From: Jimgerdemannia flammicorona
Taxonomy: Eukaryota; Mucoromycota; Endogonomycetes; Endogonales; Endogonaceae
Assembly: GCA_003990745.1 (NCBI GenBank)
Contig: RBNI01000832.1
Coordinates: forward strand, 1 to 26,581
Reading direction: 5' to 3'
DNA length: 26,581 bases
Shown here one piece after another: positions 18,014-26,465 of the stretch (positions within the stretch are counted from its first letter, which is position 1; each line of letters starts with the position of its first letter). Position numbers and translations under genes: made by a program. The notes beneath the pieces were generated by a model that worked only from the letters and a program-made list of their open reading frames with translations, was not told the origin of the DNA and made no database searches.

Positions 18014-18433
18014 GTTTGTACTCATACCAATTACAAGGACCCTTAAGGGACATTATTGGTATTTATTGTGGCTACCTCCCGTATCGGAGTTGGATATTTT
18101 TCGCGCTGGCAGCCTTCCTTGGATGTGGTAGCCGTTTCTCAGATTCCCTATCGAATCGAACCCTAATCACGTTACCCGTAAAAACCATGGTAGGCCTTTA
18201 TCCTACCATCGAAAGTTGATAGGGCAGAAATTTGAATAAATCTTCGTCAGCACAAGGCCGTGTGATACAAAAAGTTATTATGAATCACCAGAAAAACGGT
18301 TGTCCCCATTAATTTTTATGTATATATAAATCATACATCCCTTCCAGACGTCGGGATTTTTAACATGTATTAGCTCTGGAATTACCACCGTTATCCAAGT
18401 AGTAAAGTACTATAAAATAAGGCGATAAACGAC
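18014..18433 (-). rRNA. Partial, diverged nuclear small-subunit (18S) rRNA, 5' region
   Basis: On the minus strand the sequence follows eukaryotic 18S from roughly nucleotide 75 to 530. Recognisable stretches include TACTTGGATAACGGTGGTAA, AGAGCTAATACATG, GAAGGGATGTAT, CTATCAACTTTCGATGGTAG, GAAACGGCTACCACATCCAA and CTTGTAATTGGTATGAGTAC. Many positions differ from usual fungal 18S, often C-to-T but not only, with small indels near the CCGACxTCxGGAAGGG hairpin. The very 5' end of 18S (TGGTTGATCCTG-like) and everything after GAGTAC are absent. No ITS, 5.8S or 28S is seen. It is best read as an ectopic rDNA fragment or pseudogene. Plus-strand ORFs over it (for example 18004-18219) are spurious. 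Confidence 0.85.
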
Positions 18434-18454
18434 AAAAAAAAAAAAAAAAAAGGG

Positions 18455-18486
<32 letters not shown>
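18434..18486. repeat. A-tract interrupted by GGG
   Basis: A18-GGG-A32 directly abuts the 5' edge of the rRNA fragment, so on the minus strand a T-tract precedes the rRNA. This is the wrong side for a poly(A) tail on a retroposed rRNA. Confidence 0.9.
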
Positions 18487-18488
<2 letters not shown>

Positions 18489-18599
18489 GGGAAAAGCGAT
18501 TCCCTACTCAAGGGGGAGAGAACCCGACGTTAACCAATTTTTATTGCCATTCTTTTCTCCGTTTTCAAGAAGCCGCCAGCATCCTTTCGCCAATCTTTA

Positions 18600-18800
18600 G
18601 ATGTTTCCTAGGAAATGCCAAGCATGAAAACAAAATGTCTCCACGAGCCAATTCTTTTTAGCCAGGAACCCCTTCGGTGGGGGACACGGGTGCAAAATTC
18701 TGGCCGGGTGCGGCACTCGGCTTTCTCCCCCGTATGGTTTTCATGCATGACCGTTTGCCCAAAAGGCAAGAATTACAGATAGTTTAACTTTTGGGCCGTC
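18600..18800 (-). other. Hairpin-rich segment upstream of the rRNA fragment
   Basis: Several short perfect or near-perfect stems cluster here. In plus coordinates they include ttgcc-caaaa-ggcaa, gccgggtg-cgg-cactcggc with one mismatch, acccc-ttcggt-gggg, and the 12-base palindrome tttcctaggaaa. The segment has no ORF. Whether it is transcribed is unknown. Confidence 0.4.
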
Positions 18801-18833
18801 ATGGGAAAATCCCCGCGACCATAAAGCCACCAT

Positions 18834-19220
18834 TCAACTAAAGTTCAACTTTCGGCCTTCAATGCGAACACCAAAGGCCGACTGCAAATTTCTAGCTTGT
18901 GCCACTGAATAAGTACTAAAAAAAACCGGGTTTGACAGAGTTGCCCAGTAGTCGTCCCTCTCAGATACAAATGTCGAATCCCTGGAAAGAGGGTTGGAAA
19001 CACTGTGTTTTTGGCTGGCGTTTCCAAAACGTAATAGCGGTAACAGGCTGGCCACAGTCGTGCAAGTAACGGTTTTTTGCTCAAAAGTCTCGGTTGCAAA
19101 AGCTTTCAAGCGAATGCAAACTTTGAACAGAGTTGGTAGCGAATGCAGGCTTTGACTAGAGTTGGTACCACGGTCCCCGTACACTTTGGTACCACCACGA
19201 TTTTTTTTTTTTTTTGACAT
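18834..19220 (-). CDS. Hypothetical protein, 128 residues (weak)
   Basis: ATG at 19218-19220 to TGA at 18834, uninterrupted. It starts MSKKKKN because it begins inside a T-run on the plus strand, and codon use is unbiased. Part of it (19112-19170) is a 29/30-bp tandem duplication (gaatgcaaactttgaacaga / gaatgcaggctttgactaga, each then gttggta). No domain or signal peptide. Probably a chance ORF; listed because it is intact and ATG-initiated. Confidence 0.2.
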   Translation of the reverse strand: MSKKKKNRGGTKVYGDRGTNSSQSLHSLPTLFKVCIRLKAFATETFEQKTVTCTTVASLLPLLRFGNASQKHSVSNPLSRDSTFVSERDDYWATLSNPVFFSTYSVAQARNLQSAFGVRIEGRKLNFS

Positions 19221-19320
19221 TTTCGCATCACAGATTCCCGCGTAACCCTTAACGATATGGACGTGCGTCTCGACGTAAGGACATAGGCTGTTGGATAATA
19301 ATTCCGTCGAAGGATTTCAC

Positions 19321-20440
19321 TCAAGGAATTTCGATCTAATAATTACCTACATTTAATCCATATTTTGAGAATCTGTAATCAATCAGGATCAGTGGTGAAA
19401 TTTTTGCGGCTTGGAGCGTTCAGGAGATCTAGATCTCGTCATGGTGTCACGGAGGGGGCTCTACAGTGGGAGAGATGTCGGCGGATATTGCAGCAGCGGG
19501 AGAGAAATTGGTCCTGCACATCATGCATAATTTCTAAGTGAGCTAATGACTACTCCAGACAAGGACCTCAGGTTTAACTGCTGCTGCTGCATGCCGGTGG
19601 TGAAGGTGCAGCAAAATTAACCTTCGGTGGAAAGAGAACATCATCTGCCCGCCAAAATTTCCCTACACTCGTACTACTGCTATCAACATTGCAGTTAATT
19701 TCTTCTCAGCAGTTAATTTTGTTCAGCAGTTAATTGTCGTTTTGCCGTTTTTGCTGTGGGCATTTGACTTTCGTCCTCCGTTAATTGTCAGTCCGCAATA
19801 AATTATCCAGGATAAAGACAAGCTACATTGTATAGAGGAGATACAGTGATGGTATACTCTATTTTCGCGAGAGGAATATTGGAGGAGAGACCTCAGTAGA
19901 TCCCGGTGGATAGTACTCGGCGTAAATCCTCCTGATTGTTGAGGTTCTTCCACTGAGATTCCTCCTCACGCTGCAAAAAGCCATCCAGGAGATATTTCCA
20001 TTGAAATCCCTGATCCCTTGGCCGACGTTCTTCAGCCGAAATCCCGCCAACTGACATGCCTGAAATTGCAGTCACAACCAGCAGCAACCATGGACCAAGA
20101 TCCACTGCTCAGAAAATCCGAACTAACATGAAAACTATTGGCACATATTGCCTATGCATTTCGTAATTTTTGTGCGTGGTTTTATTTCTAATTACAGTAG
20201 TTGCAACGTGATGTCGGCTAACCTATACCTCAATTTCGGTGGAGGAATATGGCGGGGATATCTCGGCAGCTGGAGGGATCTCCGCGGAGGGATCCTGGCG
20301 GAGAAATATCAGCAGATGGAGGGATTTGCGGTGAGATCCAACAGAGGGAGGAATATTAGCTGAAATGAAAGGCACGCATTTGCTCAGCTCACGGCGATAT
20401 TTTCCAAACATCATTCCTTCTAAAAGAAACCACACAATCG
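19321..20440. other. Region of related short repeats; weak minus-strand ORF
   Basis: GGAGG-rich words (gaggaatat, ggagggat, ggcggatat, gagagacctc) recur at 19480, 19870 and 20235-20355, suggesting diverged copies of one small repeat. A minus-strand frame from ATG 20057 to stop 19893 (54 codons) reads SVGGISAEERRPRDQGF and LLDGFLQREEESQWKNL. It is preceded in frame by a hydrophobic LGPWLLLVVTAISG segment but with no upstream ATG. It might be the remains of a secreted protein. GCAGTTAATT occurs three times at 19690-19735. A perfect 14-base palindrome, gagatctagatctc, lies at 19424. Confidence 0.3.
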
Positions 20441-20451
20441 AAGTTGCTGTC

Positions 20452-20893
20452 TTAAAATATTAAGAAGTTTCCACTCCGTCTCATGAAGTATATCTCTCTC
20501 CTTCTTATCTTCTGTGTCACCAGTTTTAGTTTTTGCTTCAGATCGTCAATTTCAGGTCCAGTCAGCTTGATTCTAGCATCTGCAGCACTCGGACTGATGG
20601 CTGTTAGGAAGCTCAAAATATATTATGATTCAATATGATTGGTGAGACAATAATTGTCAATCGTATCAAGAAAAAGACAGGTCCTAGAGAAGATAAAAAC
20701 AATACGTTTAAGTTTCAGTCAACAATTGTATAGAAGCTTCGATTTATGTTGCTAACTTTCAGCAGAGGCATTTGTTCGATAACCAGTGCTTCGTGGAATA
20801 CTGTTTTTGACTGTAGTAACCTTTCAATCGAGCAATATCTTTCACAATTTTGACGTTGGACCCAGCTTGCATTCTGAAAAAAGGACCCGACAT
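20452..20893 (-). CDS. Possible small two-exon gene, 73 residues
   Basis: Exon 1 (20821-20893) starts at ATG and reads MSGPFFRMQAGSNVKIVKDI, ending TTGAAAG|GTTACT. Exon 2 (20452-20600) follows an acceptor that contains a branch-point-like CTAAC (TTCCTAACAG). It reads KLTGPEIDDLKQKLKLVTQK and then IRRREIYFMRRSGNFLIF-stop. Joining them keeps frame across a 220-bp intron, though the donor GTTACT is weak. Exon 2 alone is clearly coding-like and predicts a charged helix, perhaps a coiled coil. Protein family not recognised. Without splicing, exon 1 runs on to a stop 20 codons later. The C-terminal exon may instead belong to a gene with other upstream exons. Confidence 0.4.
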
Positions 20894-21132
20894 ATCTTCT
20901 TTCGTGAATAAAATAAGCTAGGTACCGATCCCGCTAAATTGCGGGGTACTTGGGTTTCAATCCGAGGGCAAGATGTTGGAGCTCAAAGACTTAAATTTCA
21001 CCCCCAGGTCTTGATTTCGTCAAGGTCGTTGGTTGGAAGATCAGGGGACGCCATGGTGACAGCGGTAGAGCTGTAAAGGGGTGGCCAAGAGTTATCCGTA
21101 AACGTGTCGGCGAAATGTGCCACTGCACGTGA

Positions 21133-21372
21133 TTGCATCCTGTGGCTAGTTCTTCCATTACACCGAACTGGAGCCAATTCGCCATTACCCAACGAACCGG
21201 GGCGAGGCTTTGGCACCCAATCACCACGACGCAAGGAACCAGAGCAGCACGTCGCTGCTTTCCGTCAACCGCCGCCTGCAAATTCATTCCCACAAAAATG
21301 AACAGTAACGACACGTTGCCGTTTCGACAACCAATGTCTGAAGATGAAAGAACCGTCGCCGCTTCCCAATAA
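21133..21372 (+). CDS. Weak ORF, possible 3' exon
   Basis: The frame is open from just after TGA at 21130 to TAA at 21370. Its only ATG codons lie near its end, where MNSNDTLPFRQPMSEDERTV is coding-like. An antisense frame of 141 codons (20991-21416) covers the same DNA and an alternative plus frame exists, so strand is uncertain. No domain. If real it would need an upstream exon. Confidence 0.2.
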   Translation: MHPVASSSITPNWSQFAITQRTGARLWHPITTTQGTRAARRCFPSTAACKFIPTKMNSNDTLPFRQPMSEDERTVAASQ

Positions 21373-21728
21373 TGGCTGTCACTGGCATAACTACATCTAA
21401 ATTCATTTATGTCCAAATGTTGTCAATACTACCCCCCAGTAAAAATATGTATGCCTTAAGTAATCACGTCGAATCTAAGCAATCTTTTGAGAAAGGCACA
21501 TAAAAGAGATAAATATAAATATTCTAATTTTAATGATATAATATCAAGTATGTGTATCTGTGGAGGGTTTGATGTCATTTTTGTCGGTCCACAGTCTGCA
21601 GTTGTTATTTTCTTTTTTAGAGTTATGAACATAGTTCAAACTTCGGCAAAGTGGTCGGAGCCGCGGGGAAAACCGCGGTCATGCAATCAGAGAACTTAGT
21701 AGTCAGTTTGAGCTTAGTTCCTTTCAGA

Positions 21729-22092
21729 TCTCTTATGCAATCTTAGCTTAGTTTTTCCCGCCACACTGTCTCTTATGCAAGCCTAACTTAGTGTCAGTTC
21801 CCCTGCACCGGTCTTTCAGGATAGCGCCAGCTCTAAGCGGTAACAGTTAGCAATGTTTCAGTAGGCATTATACGTAGTATCTCCATGCGCATAGACTACG
21901 CCAGTAACTTGGTTAGTCTCTGCAATCGGTTTATACAGCCCCTCCCGCCCTTCCTTCACCAAAACCCATCGATCCAGCGTTCATGAGCTCCTGATTTAGT
22001 ACAACCCGCCTCACATACATTTTCATGCGAAAGACACTGCACCCGGTTGAGCATAACCCACACCACGTACAATTTTACGCGAAGGATACTTT
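21729..22092. repeat. Two short direct-repeat pairs
   Basis: tctcttatgcaatcttagct at 21729 recurs 40 bases later as tctcttatgcaagcctaact. Then acaacccgcctcacatacat...atgcgaaagacact (22001) recurs about 52 bases later as ataacccacaccacgtacaa...acgcgaaggatact (22053). The rest of 21373-22240 shows no gene. Confidence 0.55.
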
Positions 22093-22227
22093 GCCAATAT
22101 TAATTATTCTGAGCCACATATTTTCTAAAATTCTGAAATCCTCTGTTTGTAAATTCTACCTATAATTTGTTAATATAAACTCCAAAATTTGAAAAAGAGC
22201 AAAATATGTTTTTGTTTTTATAAGCGA

Positions 22228-22242
22228 ATCAATAATATTGAT
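22228..22242. repeat. 15-base palindrome atcaataatattgat
   Basis: Seven-base arms around one base, five bases before the T33 run. It could form a small hairpin; no known site. Confidence 0.5.
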
Positions 22243-22246
22243 GACT

Positions 22247-22247
<1 letters not shown>

Positions 22248-22280
<33 letters not shown>
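22248..22280. repeat. T33 homopolymer downstream of the secreted-protein gene
   Basis: On the minus strand this is A33, starting 85 bases after the stop codon of the 22365-22844 gene. Its length and place recall a poly(A) tail, but similar A/T runs occur elsewhere in the window without genes. Confidence 0.9.
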
Positions 22281-22284
<4 letters not shown>

Positions 22285-22364
22285 CTATTTGTTGAAAAGT
22301 AGTAAAGTGTCAGCCTTCTGAAAGAAGAAGAGACCTATTCCATTCCTGAAATCAATCTCTAAAT

Positions 22365-22844
22365 CTATATATCAGTAGTGTAGTCTTCTACAGATTTTTT
22401 CAAAACTCCTTTGATCAAATCTCCCTTGCCCAACAACAATTTCAACTGATATTTCACATTCTCCAACAAAGATGTTATGCCCTTGATCTCGGCGTCTGTC
22501 ATCACACTTCCGGTCGAATCACAGTGCTTCTTCATGTAATCCAGATGCGCCTGGAGTACGTGCAAAAATTTGAAAAAAGCGGAAGTCGCGGTCGCGGACG
22601 CCAATTCACTGTCGCCACCATCATAATTGAGCGAGTAGTGGTGGTTCGACAACGACTGGATGGCCGTGGGGTCAACGAAAGCCAGATTTGAGTAAATTTC
22701 TGTTTTGACGGACGCCAGAATGTCGCTCAGGCTGTCGAGGATTGGGGTGTATTCGCAGGCGGGGTAGGGGTTGGGAAAGTAATTGCCGTTGACAACCGAG
22801 GTGGCGGAAGCGCAGAGCGCGAGGATGGAGAGGGTGAATTTCAT
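22365..22844 (-). CDS. Small secreted protein, 159 residues, single exon
   Basis: ATG to TGA without interruption or need of introns. The N terminus MKFTLSILALCASATSVVNG is a textbook signal peptide: one Lys, a hydrophobic core, small residues before a likely cut near residue 20. The mature part has two cysteines, in PYPACEYTP (about 29) and KHCDSTG (about 109), so at most one disulfide. The rest looks helical and soluble: SLSDILASVKTEIYS, FFKFLHVLQAHLDYMKK, DAEIKGITSLLENVKYQLKL. No transmembrane segment or GPI signal follows. The start context CACACAATGAAA is favourable and a TATA box lies about 90 bases upstream. Third positions are C/G-rich. It resembles the fungal small secreted (effector-like) proteins in size and layout only; no family was recognised, and function is unknown. 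Confidence 0.85.
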   Translation of the reverse strand: MKFTLSILALCASATSVVNGNYFPNPYPACEYTPILDSLSDILASVKTEIYSNLAFVDPTAIQSLSNHHYSLNYDGGDSELASATATSAFFKFLHVLQAHLDYMKKHCDSTGSVMTDAEIKGITSLLENVKYQLKLLLGKGDLIKGVLKKSVEDYTTDI

Positions 22845-22932
22845 TGTGTGGATGTGTTTTGGATTCTTGTAGGGAGGTTTTTTTTGTGAATCTTAACTGA
22901 TGGTGGACTTTAAAAGGTGGGGTTATCTGTGG

Positions 22933-22940
22933 TTTATATA
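22933..22940 (-). promoter_or_regulatory. TATA box of the secreted-protein gene
   Basis: The minus strand reads CTATATAAACC, 89-96 bases before the ATG. This leaves about 60 bases of 5' leader if transcription starts 30 bases downstream. The leader (AATCCAAAACACATCCACACA) is CA-rich, as in many expressed fungal genes. Confidence 0.6.
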
Positions 22941-23128
22941 GAGTGTAATCAAACGAAAAACCAACGTCATTTCGTTTTTGTTTTGAACAGACACATTGAA
23001 GCTCGGCTTGCCCAGCGACATATTTGGTTACGATCAAAGATCAAAACTCGCACAGTGATACAACAGGTCTTTTTGGTCCGCCTCACCCTCTGCTGGAAAG
23101 TATCCCTTTTGCGGAATATTCATACGTC

Positions 23129-23347
23129 ATGGATGTTTACAGCACAAAAATGCGAGAGTTACCCATGCACGTGTCGGACCTTTCTTACATGCACGCCACG
23201 TTCCAAGAAAGGGTTGTGCCTGGTTTATCACAATATAGGGGGTTTTTAGATGTCATTACCTGTAAATGCATTCTGATACTGCAATGCGGCTTTGGTGATA
23301 ATTCGAAAAGCAGGGGGATGCTGGCAATGTTTTTGACCTCACGCTGA
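23129..23347 (+). CDS. Hypothetical ORF, 72 residues
   Basis: ATG at 23129 to TGA at 23347. The frame is also open upstream to about 23024, including FGPPHPLLESIPFAEYSYVM. The protein has MDVYSTKMRELPMHVSDLSY and QERVVPGLSQYRGFLDVITC, with a moderately coding-like codon pattern. ACAACAG at 23060-23066 could be an acceptor for an upstream exon. It would be divergent from the secreted-protein gene. No domain recognised; a chance ORF is possible. Confidence 0.3.
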   Translation: MDVYSTKMRELPMHVSDLSYMHATFQERVVPGLSQYRGFLDVITCKCILILQCGFGDNSKSRGMLAMFLTSR

Positions 23348-23560
23348 GGGGCCAGCTCTGCTTCACCGTGTCGATTTATTTTCCTAAACTCAGCATTACC
23401 CTATTAAGCTCGTCAGCGTTCCTATGATGACTTGGAATATAATAACATGCTTTCTCGCACGCCGTATACTTGGCCACAATCCAGGGATACCCAGGATCGT
23501 TAAATATCGGTAGGTGAACCTATTTCGCCCATATCTCATATCGAGCAATTGCAGTGTGCA

Positions 23561-24207
23561 GTGTCCAGCCTTATGTCTCTACGGCATGCCATTTAACAGC
23601 TAAAAATTACTCTATACGCATATGTCATACAGTTTACCGACGCTTTACAATCTCTAACGTAACAACAGTGCTTCACAGCCTTTACGACCTCCAAACGTGG
23701 GTCCAAACATTGATGTGCAGATTGACGTTCCAATTATTTTTTCTCTCACAATGTAATAAAACCTTGCAATAAAATTCTCGTATTTCGTATACAATTATGC
23801 GCCTTTTTACACATACGAAATGGATGAAAGCAATTCAAACCTGGAAGATAGCCTGATATATCTATCACGTAAATGGCGCGGGCGGAAGACGCGTGTGTGC
23901 ATCAATCTGCGAATTTTGTGAAGGAGTGTCATGCTGGACGCACTGAAATCGTTCGTGTTGTCAGTAACCATGTCTGTGAAATGTTGACATAGTATTACCG
24001 ATGCTTTGGTTTGTGTATATAGCCATGTTGCTTAACGGGAATGACAAATTTTTTTGCGTAAAATAACCTGGGAGGCCAGAACCCTGCTTCAAACTGAATA
24101 GAGCTGAACTGTTTGTATTCGCTTCTCGAACGACGGAGCAGAGTAGCAAAATGCTGTGTTTATGTGGCTGACGTTACTGGTGAATCCGATGATGCTATAG
24201 CCTGAAA
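23561..24207 (+). repeat. Left arm of a large inverted repeat
   Basis: Reverse-complement similarity to 26005-26465 runs almost the whole length. The best block (23889-23934, gcgtgtgtgcatcaatctgc...gaaggagtgtcatgc) is nearly identical to 26176-26221. Relative to the right arm this copy has extra stretches, including about 104 bp at 24048-24151 and about 60 bp near 23680-23740. See the right arm. Confidence 0.85.
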
Positions 24208-24320
24208 CAATTGCCTGGCTTCCCTCCTTGCTGGCCCAGAAGGATCTTATAGTGGAACTTATACTCACATTTGGAATCGGTGATCATTTGAATCACTTTA
24301 ACCTGCACGCCGTTGTTGTA

Positions 24321-24965
24321 GGTGCAGCACAAGCCTAGCTGTAACAACTCGGACGATTTGGAGAATCTCGAGTGTGAGCGGGTGCATGCCGTCTGCCCGG
24401 CGGTTCGACGAGCATGTCTGGAAACGATGACCGAAAGGTTGAGTTCAGCTCCGTTCGAAAATACATTAACTGACGGCCATCACATGTTCATGTATGCAGA
24501 GTCGTATTTGATATCGGAATGGAGCCATACCAAAAATGCGCTGCGAACAGTCCGACGGGCCCAGAACCGATGACAAGAACGTCGGTCGAAGGCATAGAGG
24601 TAATATGAAAAGTTTTGTCGGAAAAGAAGGATGGACAAGGGGAGACGGGAACTCCAGCAAATATTTATATTGTGGAACGCCCTCCTAGTTTCGGGATGCC
24701 TTCCGAATGGTGCCAGAAAACGAGTCGCGAGGTCCAAGAACAAAAACGCGCATGACAACCTAAGCCCATGGTGCATTTGAGATTTTACATTCTGAGAAGT
24801 GACGGCGGAGATAACCATCCCGTCGGAGCCCATCTTGTCACCCATTATTCTTCGGATTCCCTAACCGGAGGGGCAGACACAGATCATCGGGTGGGAAAAA
24901 AGAATTTTTCGCGATGGACTAGCGCCGAAGACGCCGAAAATATGGCTCACGCTTCGTTAGTGTAA
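24321..24965 (+). pseudogene. Broken protein-coding region between the inverted arms, plus strand
   Basis: A first coding-like piece (24321-24573) follows an acceptor-like CCGTTGTTGTAG and reads CNNSDDLENLECERVHAVC, RLSSAPFENTLTDGHH and SEWSHTKNALRTVRRAQNR before TGA. A second frame, 24570-24965, reads EKKDGQGETGTPANIYIVE, RPPSFGMPSEWCQKTSREV, HLRFYILRSDGGDNHPVGA and NFSRWTSAEDAENMAHASLV-stop. It is interrupted by TGA at 24606-24608 and at 24753-24755, the latter one C-to-T step from CGA. AATAAA overlaps the final stop (24964-24969), a plausible polyadenylation signal. The two pieces are in different frames with no good intron between. An antisense frame of 121 codons (24480-24845) is also open but ends without a sensible start. 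I read this as a decayed gene of unknown family. Confidence 0.45.
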
Positions 24966-24969
24966 TAAA

Positions 24970-25312
24970 GAAAAAATGGCCACACAGAATCGTATGCAGA
25001 CATTAATAAATGCCATTTTCTTTCTGCTTACATTACGGAAGGTAGCATTCCACTAAACGTCTAAATGAAGAGCCACCCAACACTGGTGAATGACTTATAA
25101 AATATTATAAGGAACTCTAAACACCTCGATACATTACATTTATGCAGAAGATGGGAGAGAGGTCTCCGCGTTCGGGTCGTAGGTCATGCTACCCAAGGAT
25201 GGCGGAGTACCCGTTATGAGATAGGTTCACGATCAGAACCATACAACTACCTCCACCATCGCAGTCAACTGAACTTAGGTGGCGCATATGCAAAAGAAAT
25301 CACTGCATAAAA
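24970..25312. other. No gene seen between the two broken genes
   Basis: Convergent 3' ends face this stretch. A 25-codon plus-strand ATG frame at about 25144 (MQKMGERSPRSGRRSCYPRM) is too short to judge. Confidence 0.4.
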
Positions 25313-26122
25313 CTAAAACAAGGCTTTGTCTTTCGGCCTCTCTGTTTTTGGTAAGATGTATAAAATTCCCTCTTTAATTAAGGCAACATATGATCCGATA
25401 CGTTCGGATTTCGGGATATACTCATGTTTTATGTCAACAGCTTTTCCCAATTCAAATTGCGAAATAAAATATTTTACATAAATATATATTTATATTTATA
25501 AAAAAAAAAACAAATACCTGATCCTTTTCATGGCACGATCCCCCAAGGATTTAAACAATAGGTAAAAGCTGACTTTGTTGTACTTGGCAATTTTTTCAAT
25601 GAGAGGGCTCGTTCGAGACCTCAAGTCAATGAATGCAGGAATATCTCGGGCAGCGCTTTATGCCAAAAGGTTTGTTTAAGGCGTAGGATGGGTTAGGGTA
25701 ATGTTCCATTCAGAATTCAAAGCAGGCGCATTTTTTTTTTTTTTTTTTTCGGAATTAGTATAGATTGCGCGCCATAATCGGTCTGTTAGTATCGCTATTA
25801 CTCTAACAATTCGTTGTTCGTTCTCTACATCTACGCTCATCGGGTACTCCTGTACTTTCGTACTCGTTTTGATTCCACACCCTATACGTATACTTAGAAA
25901 GGGGCCGTGTGTTTCCACCCAAATACATATCTTCAATTTGAAACTTGGTTTTGTGTGGTTGCGGGCTTTCGGAAGGTTGGGCGTAGCGTAGTTGACATTT
26001 CCGCAACACATTGACGCTATATCATCGGATTGTTTGGTGACATCACAGTAACATAAACGCAACACTGTCCGCAAGCGTTTGTCACTCGGTATTAACCCTA
26101 TTATACACACTAACTCGAGCAT
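25313..26122 (-). pseudogene. Broken protein-coding region between the inverted arms, minus strand
   Basis: Three blocks lie in the same minus-strand frame. Block 1 (26122-25679) begins at ATG and passes through a Lys run made by the T19 tract. Block 2 (25657-25518) reads SAARDIPAFIDLRSRTSPLI, EKIAKYNKVSFYLLFKSLGD, RAMKRIR. Block 3 (about 25484-25313) reads SQFELGKAVDIKHEYIPKSE, RIGSYVALIKEGILYILPKT, ERPKDKALF-stop. Blocks 2 and 3 are strongly coding-like. Between 1 and 2 are two TAA codons (25676-25678 and 25658-25660), each one C-to-T from CAA. Between 2 and 3 is an A/T tract with two more TAA. A donor-like AG|GTATTTG sits there, but no AG acceptor follows, so it is not a normal intron. The LRSR...VSFY layout faintly recalls split-barrel flavin-binding oxidases, only a guess. 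Confidence 0.5.
25731..25749. repeat. T19 homopolymer
   Basis: It lies inside the minus-strand broken gene and encodes a Lys run in that frame. It may be a later expansion. Confidence 0.9.
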
Positions 26123-26465
26123 CCGTGATAATAAACAAACTTTCTAAGAAGACACGAACGCTTTAATTAAGTCCGGCATGACACTCCTTCACAAATTCGC
26201 AGATTGATGCACACACGCGTCTCCCGCCTGCAGCATTTACGTGACAGGTAAATATGTCAGCTTATCTTCCAGGTTTGAATTGTTTTCATTACGTAAAAAT
26301 GCGCAGTAATTGTATACCAAATACGAGAAGGTTGTGAGAGAAACATTGTCAAGGCCCGTTGCTACGTTCGTAGAGATAGTAAAGCAGCGGTAAACTGCGT
26401 GACGTTGTGTAAATAGTAGTTGTTAGCTGATAAATGGTATACCATACATACTGTAACGGTGACCC
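26005..26465 (-). repeat. Right arm of a large inverted repeat
   Basis: The reverse complement follows the left arm (23561-24207) through GGTATACCATTTATCAGCTA, CAGTTTACCGCTGCTTTACT, CAATTCAAACCTGGAAGATA, GCATCAATCTGCGAATTTG and CCGATGATATAGCG. Overall identity is perhaps 65-80 percent by eye, with gaps. The block starting at the minus-strand ATG (26122) overlaps this arm. Similarity fades beyond 26465, and nothing is recognised in the remaining 116 bases apart from a minus-strand frame (26349-26567). Confidence 0.85.

Noticed and set aside
18434..18486. A-tract as poly(A) tail of a retroposed rRNA
   Set aside because: It lies at the 5' side of the rRNA strand, the wrong end for a tail.
20930..20975. 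tRNA-like segment (ggtaccgatcccgc ... ggtttcaatccgag)
   Set aside because: No acceptor stem or anticodon arm can be drawn; no tRNA gene found in the window.
24480..24845. Minus-strand 121-codon ORF
   Set aside because: It begins without ATG and is antisense to peptides with better coding character ending at an AATAAA.
25687..25700. Telomere-like gggttaggg
   Set aside because: Only about one and a half units, inside a broken gene; expected by chance.
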